A DNA stretch of 19,256 nt, from NCBI GenBank assembly GCA_043101835.1, contig JBICHM010000015.1:1-19256 (forward strand). Direction: 5' to 3'. The notes beneath the pieces were generated by a model, which was not told the DNA's origin, did no database searches, and was given only the letters and a program-made list of their open reading frames with translations. This DNA comes from JBICHM01 sp043101835. Lineage in GTDB: Bacteria; Planctomycetota; Phycisphaerae; Phycisphaerales; UBA1924. Shown in pieces: positions 15,919 through 19,256 of this stretch (the stretch's first letter is position 1; each line of letters opens with the position of its first letter). The position numbers were made by a program, and so were the translations under genes.

Positions 15919-15947
15919 TTGAGCTGGCGGGGAAGTCCGTGTAATGT
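15919..15947 (+). promoter_or_regulatory. Promoter candidate for copy 3
   Basis: TTGAGC (15919-15924), 17-base spacer, then TAATGT (15942-15947). It lies after the terminator of copy 2 and 85 bases before the ATG at 16032. The match is moderate but spacing and position are right. Confidence 0.4.
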
Positions 15948-15954
15948 ACGGGCG

Positions 15955-15998
15955 CATAGCACTCGGAGGGCTTGAGAGAGGCCTCCTACGCACAGGGA
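15955..15998 (+). promoter_or_regulatory. Conserved leader elements of copy 3
   Basis: CATAGCAC (15955-15962) and CGCACAGGGA (15989-15998), both also found in the copy 2 leader. They fall in the expected 5' untranslated region. Confidence 0.35.
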
Positions 15999-16000
15999 TA

Positions 16001-16018
16001 TGGCCCGGCACAGGGCCA
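16001..16018 (+). promoter_or_regulatory. Leader hairpin touching the ribosome site of copy 3
   Basis: A perfect 6-bp stem TGGCCC/GGGCCA with loop GGCACA ends where the AGGGAG ribosome site of the gene at 16032 begins. Copy 1 has a GGCCC-stem hairpin in the same place. It could tune translation; inference only. Confidence 0.35.
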
Positions 16019-16031
16019 GGGAGAAAGTCAC

Positions 16032-16667
16032 ATGCTTCGCGCACTCGCTGCGGCGTGCGTGGTCGCTTGCGCATCGGGCGCTTCGGCCGCGACCTACTCG
16101 TTCGTCCAGATCGGCGACCTCGGCGGCGCGCAGAACAGCGCGTTCAATGTCGCCAGCCAGCTCTTCGTGGATGTCACGAACGAGGGTGGGGGCCAGGCGC
16201 GCTTCACCTTCCGGAACACCGGCCCGCTGGCGTCGACGATCAGCGAGATCTACTTCGACGCTGAGAACAGCGCGCTGGTCAGCCTCGCGTCGATCATCAA
16301 CGGTGCGGGCGTGAACTTCACCACCGGCGCCAATCCGAGCGACCTCCCCGGCGGCGGCCCCATCGGCTTCACCGGCGAAATGGCGTTCAACACCGAGGCC
16401 GTCCCGCCGCCGAGCACCCACGGTGTGGATCCCGGCGAGCAGGTGTCGCTGATCTTCAACATCTCGACGAACTTCGGCACGCTCCTCGGCCAGATCGACA
16501 GCGGCGTGATCTGGATGGGCCTGCATGTCATCTCTCTGCCGGACGGCCAGAGCGACGGCTATGTGAACAACGGTGAGGACACCCCGCCGGATGTCGTGCC
16601 GCTGCCCACGGGCGTCGCGCTCGGCCTGGCCGGCCTTGCGCCGCTGGCGATGCGTCGCCGGCGCTGA
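16032..16667 (+). CDS. Secreted protein with PEP-CTERM-like (VPLP) sorting tail, copy 3 (diverged)
   Basis: 211 aa. The signal peptide is MLRALAAACVVACASGASA and the mature start is ATYSF. The body is diverged and shorter than copies 1 and 2, but keeps the order of conserved points: FTFRNTGPLASTISEIYFD, LPGGGPIGF, GVDPGEQVSLIFNI, IWMGLHVISLPDG, GYVNN. The tail reads EDTPPDVVPLP, then a hydrophobic helix and RRRR. ATG at 16032 is preferred to the in-frame start at 15972 because the signal peptide then begins properly and AGGGAGAAAG precedes it. It has its own promoter candidate, leader hairpin and terminator. It is probably an older duplicate; the function of the body is not recognised. Confidence 0.83.
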   Translation: MLRALAAACVVACASGASAATYSFVQIGDLGGAQNSAFNVASQLFVDVTNEGGGQARFTFRNTGPLASTISEIYFDAENSALVSLASIINGAGVNFTTGANPSDLPGGGPIGFTGEMAFNTEAVPPPSTHGVDPGEQVSLIFNISTNFGTLLGQIDSGVIWMGLHVISLPDGQSDGYVNNGEDTPPDVVPLPTGVALGLAGLAPLAMRRRR

Positions 16668-16697
16668 TCGCGCCCGCCGGTTCTGATTTGCGTTTCT

Positions 16698-16737
16698 CAG
16701 CGGCCCCGCCGGCACACGGCGGGGCCGCTGTCGTTTT
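16698..16737 (+). terminator. Rho-independent terminator after copy 3
   Basis: A perfect 14-bp stem (16698-16711 with 16717-16730, CAGCGGCCCCGCCG on the left arm) and loop GCACA, followed by TCGTTTT. It starts 31 bases after the stop. Confidence 0.88.
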
Positions 16738-16793
16738 GTGCAGAGCGGTCGCGACGATCCGGACGCGCCGATATCCTGCCCGGCTTCGCGGAT

Positions 16794-16866
16794 GCCGCTG
16801 TAGCTCAACTGGTAGAGCGCGTGATTTGTAATCTCGAGGTTGCGGGTTCGAGTCCCGCCGGCGGCT
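16794..16866 (+). tRNA. tRNA-Thr (anticodon TGT)
   Basis: A full cloverleaf of 73 bases with standard numbering: acceptor GCCGCTG/CGGCGGC (one G-U pair), D-stem GCTC/GAGC, anticodon loop TTTGTAA giving TGT, T-stem GCGGG/CCCGC with TTCGAGT loop, discriminator T. CCA is not encoded. The anticodon stem CGTGA/TCTCG holds one T-T mismatch at 29-41. A TATCCT element at 16772-16777 may be its -10 box, without a clear -35. Confidence 0.95.
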
Positions 16867-16953
16867 TTGGGGTCTCGCGCGGGTTCGTGTTGCAACGGCG
16901 CGATGCGAGGCCTACTGTTTCCGCCTTCCGACGCCCGTCGCTGGGCGCGGTCG

Positions 16954-17036
16954 GGGCGAATGCCGGAGTGGTCAAACGGGGCAGGCTGTAAACCTGCTGG
17001 CGAAAGCCTTCGGGGGTTCGAATCCCTCTTCGCCCA
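16954..17036 (+). tRNA. tRNA-Tyr (anticodon GTA)
   Basis: A class II tRNA of 83 bases: acceptor GGGCGAA/TTCGCCC, D-arm with a CCG/CGG stem, anticodon stem GCAGG/CCTGC around CTGTAAA (GTA), long variable arm with a GGC-GAAA-GCC hairpin, T-loop TTCGAAT, discriminator A. CCA is not encoded. It follows tRNA-Thr by 87 bases, probably in one transcript. Confidence 0.96.
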
Positions 17037-17044
17037 CTTTCCAG

Positions 17045-17074
17045 ACGCCCGGTCCGACCAGGATCGGGCGTTTT
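17045..17074 (+). terminator. Rho-independent terminator after tRNA-Tyr
   Basis: An 11-bp stem (ACGCCCG/CGGGCGT, then one G-U pair and TCC/GGA) with loop GACCA, followed by TTTT (17071-17074). It lies 8 bases after the tRNA. Confidence 0.85.
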
Positions 17075-17076
17075 CA

Positions 17077-17173
17077 TGCGCCGGCGGCGGGTGCATCGGC
17101 ATCGCCGGAAGCCGGTACATCCCCGCGTCTCCTCCATGCCAGCGCCCGGGCTTCCCCTGCACGGGCCGGCGCA
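17077..17173 (+). other. Possible structured RNA between tRNA-Tyr and the nitrilase gene
   Basis: A 9-bp perfect inverted repeat TGCGCCGGC/GCCGGCGCA (17077-17085 with 17165-17173) encloses a nested GTGCA/TGCAC pair (17091-17095 with 17158-17162) and smaller stems. The region lies between two terminators and encodes no convincing protein. ACCA follows the left-over acceptor-like stem, but no T-loop or anticodon loop is present, so it is not a normal tRNA. The SRP RNA apical motif is also absent. It may be a small RNA ending at the terminator 17193-17231, or chance in GC-rich DNA. Confidence 0.25.
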
Positions 17174-17192
17174 CCAGCGCGGTGTGAACAGT

Positions 17193-17231
17193 CGCCGCGG
17201 ACCGGCTCCTCCCGGTCCGCGGCGGTTTTTT
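17193..17231 (+). terminator. Very strong Rho-independent terminator upstream of nitrilase gene
   Basis: A perfect 13-bp stem CGCCGCGGACCGG/CCGGTCCGCGGCG with a 6-base loop, then GG and TTTTTT. No gene precedes it after the tRNA terminator at 17074, so it either backs up that one or ends an unannotated RNA. Confidence 0.88.
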
Positions 17232-17268
17232 CGCGCCGGCGCCCCCGCGCCTCGGGGGCGCGAGCGGC

Positions 17269-17274
17269 TATACA
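17269..17274 (+). promoter_or_regulatory. -10 element candidate, possibly giving a leaderless mRNA
   Basis: TATACA lies 8 bases before the ATG at 17283. Transcription from it would begin at or next to the start codon. No Shine-Dalgarno and no -35 box are visible; a 9-bp GC hairpin (17239-17261) takes the -35 region. Confidence 0.3.
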
Positions 17275-17282
17275 TTCCGGCC

Positions 17283-18155
17283 ATGAACGAGACCCTGACC
17301 GTTGCGTTGTTGAGCGAGGTGTTCTTCGAGGCCGACGCGGAGGCGCGTCTGCGCGAGCGTCTTGTCGAATCGAAAGAGCGCGGGGCGGAGCTCGCGGTGC
17401 TCCCGGAGATCGGCTGCAATCCGTGGTCGCCGGCGACGAAGGCTCGGCGCGATGACGATGCGGAGCCGATCGGCGGCCGGCGACACCAGATGCAGCAGCG
17501 TCTGGCCCGAGAGGTCGGGATCGGGCTGGTCGGCGCCTCGATCGTGACCAACGAAGCGGGGAGTCGGCGGAATCGCGCGCTGGTGTTCGACGCCCACGGC
17601 GAGCAGTTGGGCTGGTACGAGAAACTGCATGTTCCCGACGAGCCGGGGTTCTGGGAGCGCGACCACTACGACCCCGGGACGACCTTCCCGCAGCGCATCG
17701 ATGGGTTTTCGATGCCGATCGGCGTGCAGATCTGCTCGGACATGAACCGGCCGGAGGGGTGTCATCTTCTTGGAGCGCAGGGGGTTGAGGCGATCCTGGC
17801 GCCGCGTTCGACGGAGCTTGCGACCTGGCGGCGCTGGCGGCCGGTGCTGATCGCCAACGCGGTCACCTCATGCGCGTATGTGCTGACGGTCAACCGCCCG
17901 GCGCCGGAGCAGGGCGTGCTGATTGGCGGGCCGACGTTCGTCGTGGGGCCGGATGGCGAGGTGCTCATCGAAACGACCGAATCGCTCGCGGTGGTGACGC
18001 TGGAGCGCGCGGCGATCGAGCGAGCGCGCCCGGCCTATCCGGGGTACCTGCCGGTTCGCGCTGATCTGTACGCCGAGGGATGGGCGAAGGCCGCCGAGCA
18101 GATGCGTGGCGCACGCGCGCGGGGCGTCGCGGCGAACGGTCGCGTCGAGGCCTGA
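17283..18155 (+). CDS. Nitrilase-superfamily C-N hydrolase (N-carbamoyl-putrescine amidase-like)
   Basis: 290 aa, normal for the family. The catalytic triad is visible: Glu42 in LAVLPEIGCNPW, Lys114 in GWYEKLHVPDEPGFWE and Cys151 in VQICSDMN. A second conserved-type Glu (E125) lies in the stretch after the Lys. The downstream segment ANAVTSCAYVLTVNR and GGPTFVVGPDGEVL completes the fold. The Lys region with HVPDEPGFWE..YDPG resembles N-carbamoylputrescine amidase and beta-ureidopropionase, enzymes that cut N-carbamoyl amines; the substrate here is not settled. ATG at 17283 is chosen because the protein then begins at the first beta strand of the family. It has no clear ribosome site. It is convergent with purD with only 15 bases between. 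Confidence 0.86.
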   Translation: MNETLTVALLSEVFFEADAEARLRERLVESKERGAELAVLPEIGCNPWSPATKARRDDDAEPIGGRRHQMQQRLAREVGIGLVGASIVTNEAGSRRNRALVFDAHGEQLGWYEKLHVPDEPGFWERDHYDPGTTFPQRIDGFSMPIGVQICSDMNRPEGCHLLGAQGVEAILAPRSTELATWRRWRPVLIANAVTSCAYVLTVNRPAPEQGVLIGGPTFVVGPDGEVLIETTESLAVVTLERAAIERARPAYPGYLPVRADLYAEGWAKAAEQMRGARARGVAANGRVEA

Positions 18156-18170
18156 CACGCGGGAGCGCGG

Positions 18171-19256
18171 TCAGCGAACGGGCTGGCGGGCTCGGCGGAC
18201 GGCGCCGATGTCGCGCCGGACCTGCTTGCCCTCGAAGTGGATCGCGTCGCACGCGGCGAGCGCCTTGCGTCGTGCGCCGTCGAGGGTGTCGTCGAGGGCG
18301 GTGACGCCCAGCACGCGCCCGCCGGCGGTGACGATGCGACCCTCCTCATCGCGCTTCGTCCCGGCGTGGAAGACGACGACATCGTCCATGGCCTCGGCCT
18401 CGTCGAGGCCGCTGATGACATCGCCGGTGCGCGGCTTGTCGGGGTAACCGGCGCTGGCGAGCACGACGCAGCAGGCGACGCGCGGATCGCTGTCGATCGA
18501 TGCGTCTTCGAGGCGCCCGGTGGCGGTGCGGTGGAGGGTGTCGAGGAGATCGCCGGTCCATCGCGCCATCAGGGGCTGGCACTCGGGGTCGCCAAAGCGG
18601 ACGTTGAACTCGAGGACCTTCGGCCCGGCGTGGGTGAGCATCAGGCCGGCGTAGAGAACGCCCCGGTAGTCGACGCCCTCGCGGCGCAGCGCATCGACAG
18701 CGGGAACGAGGACATCGCGCTGGACCATCGAGAGCGTGCGGTCGTCGAGCAGCGTGGCGGGGCAGAACGCGCCCATGCCGCCGGTGTTGGGGCCTTCATC
18801 GCCCTCGCGCAGGCGTTTGTGATCCTGGCAGGGGTCGAGGACGTAGATGGTGCGCCCGTCGACGAGCGCGAGCACGGAGGCCTCGGGGCCGTCGAGGCGT
18901 TCTTCGATGACGACGGTGGCGCCGGCGTCGCCGAAGTCGCGGCGCACCATGATGCGCTGCACGGCCTCGACGGCCTCTTCCAGCGAATCGGGCACGATGA
19001 CGCCCTTGCCCTTGGCGAGTCCGGCGGCCTTGACGACCTGCGGGGTCTCGCGCGTCTCCAGGAAGGCGATTGCGCCGTCGGGGTCGGTGAAGGTGCGCGA
19101 ATCGGCGGTGGGGATCGACGCAGCGCGCATGATCTGCTTGGCCCAGGCCTTGTCGGCTTCGAGGCGGGCGCCGCCGGCGTCGGGGCCGAAGACGGCGGTG
19201 GCGTCAGTTCGGAGCTTGCCCGCGAGGCCGGCGGCGAGGGGGTCCTCCGGGCCGAT
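18171..19256 (-). CDS. purD: Phosphoribosylamine--glycine ligase (GARS), 5' end outside window
   Basis: The frame is open to the window edge, so the gene starts upstream of the window; roughly the first 75 residues are missing judging by the family. Visible motifs: GPEDPLAAGL at the edge (N-domain), VKAAGLAKGKGVIV (ATP-grasp), EGPNTGGMGAFCPA (glycine-rich loop) and RFGDPECQPLM (the PurD signature). It makes glycinamide ribonucleotide from phosphoribosylamine, glycine and ATP in purine synthesis. The C-terminal domain runs normally to the stop TGA at 18173-18171. An in-frame Met at 19130 is internal, not the start. The gene is convergent with the nitrilase gene; no terminator sits in the 15-base gap. 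Confidence 0.96.
   Translation of the reverse strand: MGPEDPLAAGLAGKLRTDATAVFGPDAGGARLEADKAWAKQIMRAASIPTADSRTFTDPDGAIAFLETRETPQVVKAAGLAKGKGVIVPDSLEEAVEAVQRIMVRRDFGDAGATVVIEERLDGPEASVLALVDGRTIYVLDPCQDHKRLREGDEGPNTGGMGAFCPATLLDDRTLSMVQRDVLVPAVDALRREGVDYRGVLYAGLMLTHAGPKVLEFNVRFGDPECQPLMARWTGDLLDTLHRTATGRLEDASIDSDPRVACCVVLASAGYPDKPRTGDVISGLDEAEAMDDVVVFHAGTKRDEEGRIVTAGGRVLGVTALDDTLDGARRKALAACDAIHFEGKQVRRDIGAVRRARQPVR

Noticed and set aside
15876..17174. Long minus-strand open frame crossing copy 3 and both tRNAs, with RDSNPRRLSPAG-like sequence
   Set aside because: The RDSNPR phrase is the well-known false translation of the strand opposite a tRNA T-arm. The frame runs antisense through two tRNAs and a terminator.
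17077..17176. A tRNA-Sec-like gene (long acceptor-type stem followed by ACCA)
   Set aside because: No TTCGA-type T-loop, no TCA anticodon loop and no proper D-arm can be drawn.
17077..17200. SRP (4.5S) RNA on either strand
   Set aside because: The GGAAGGAAGCAGC-type apical motif is absent; only short GGGATGT-like and CCGGAAG-like resemblances exist.
18171..19130. purD as a complete gene starting at the Met at 19130
   Set aside because: The frame continues upstream to the window edge and encodes conserved PurD sequence (GPEDPLAAGL), so this Met is internal.

Overview
This is a high-GC bacterial window. I place it in the Planctomycetota, most likely class Phycisphaerae, by inference from protein character. 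Three secreted proteins end in a V/I-P-L-P + hydrophobic + Arg4-5 tail, a PEP-CTERM-like sorting signal. There is a long series of oversized type II secretion/type IV pilus pseudopilins. No phage, transposase, integrase or CRISPR signal was seen.

Minus strand, 13126 down to 1: one long gene cluster for a type II secretion (T2SS)/type IV pilus (T4P)-like machine, read right to left. In order it holds a PilB/GspE-family assembly ATPase (11378-13126), a PilT-like retraction ATPase (10158-11279), a second PilB/GspE ATPase (8216-9946), a PilC/GspF inner-membrane platform protein (6880-8175), a GspG-like major pseudopilin (5747-6841), a second GspG-like pseudopilin (4836-5750), a GspH-like (3589-4839), a GspI/PilV-like (2207-3592), a GspJ/PilW-like (162-2198) and the first 35 codons of a GspK-like protein (1-106, cut by the window edge). 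The E-F-G-H-I-J-K order is the classical T2SS order, but a PilT-type ATPase and a second PilB sit inside it. Four-base stop/start overlaps link three of the pseudopilin junctions. A promoter candidate lies at 13245-13273, and a palindromic operator-like site lies in the AT-richer gap before the second ATPase.

Plus strand, 13336-16737: a standalone CoaB-type phosphopantothenoylcysteine ligase, then three paralogous secreted proteins (14207-14899, 15125-15820, 16032-16667). Each has a signal peptide, a mature N-terminus reading ATYSF, a VPLP/IPLP-Arg C-terminal tail and its own perfect-stem intrinsic terminator. The leaders of copies 2 and 3 share two short conserved elements.

Plus strand, 16794-18155: tRNA-Thr(TGT), tRNA-Tyr(GTA) and a terminator. 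Next comes a short non-coding stretch with a 9-bp long-range inverted repeat and a second very strong terminator, then a nitrilase-superfamily amidohydrolase. This is followed, convergent, by a 5'-truncated purD on the minus strand (18171 to the window end).

The cluster probably builds a trans-periplasmic pseudopilus or pilus driven by two extension ATPases and one retraction ATPase. The most unusual points are the mixed ATPase set, the very long pseudopilins, the Ala (not Gly) at the prepilin cleavage site in four of the five complete pseudopilins, a tandem MshEN-like (possible c-di-GMP) motif in the second ATPase, the sorted-protein trio with shared leaders, and the possible structured RNA after tRNA-Tyr. 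Several plus-strand open frames, including one of more than 800 codons opposite the gspJ- and gspI-like genes, are GC-driven shadows and are not annotated.
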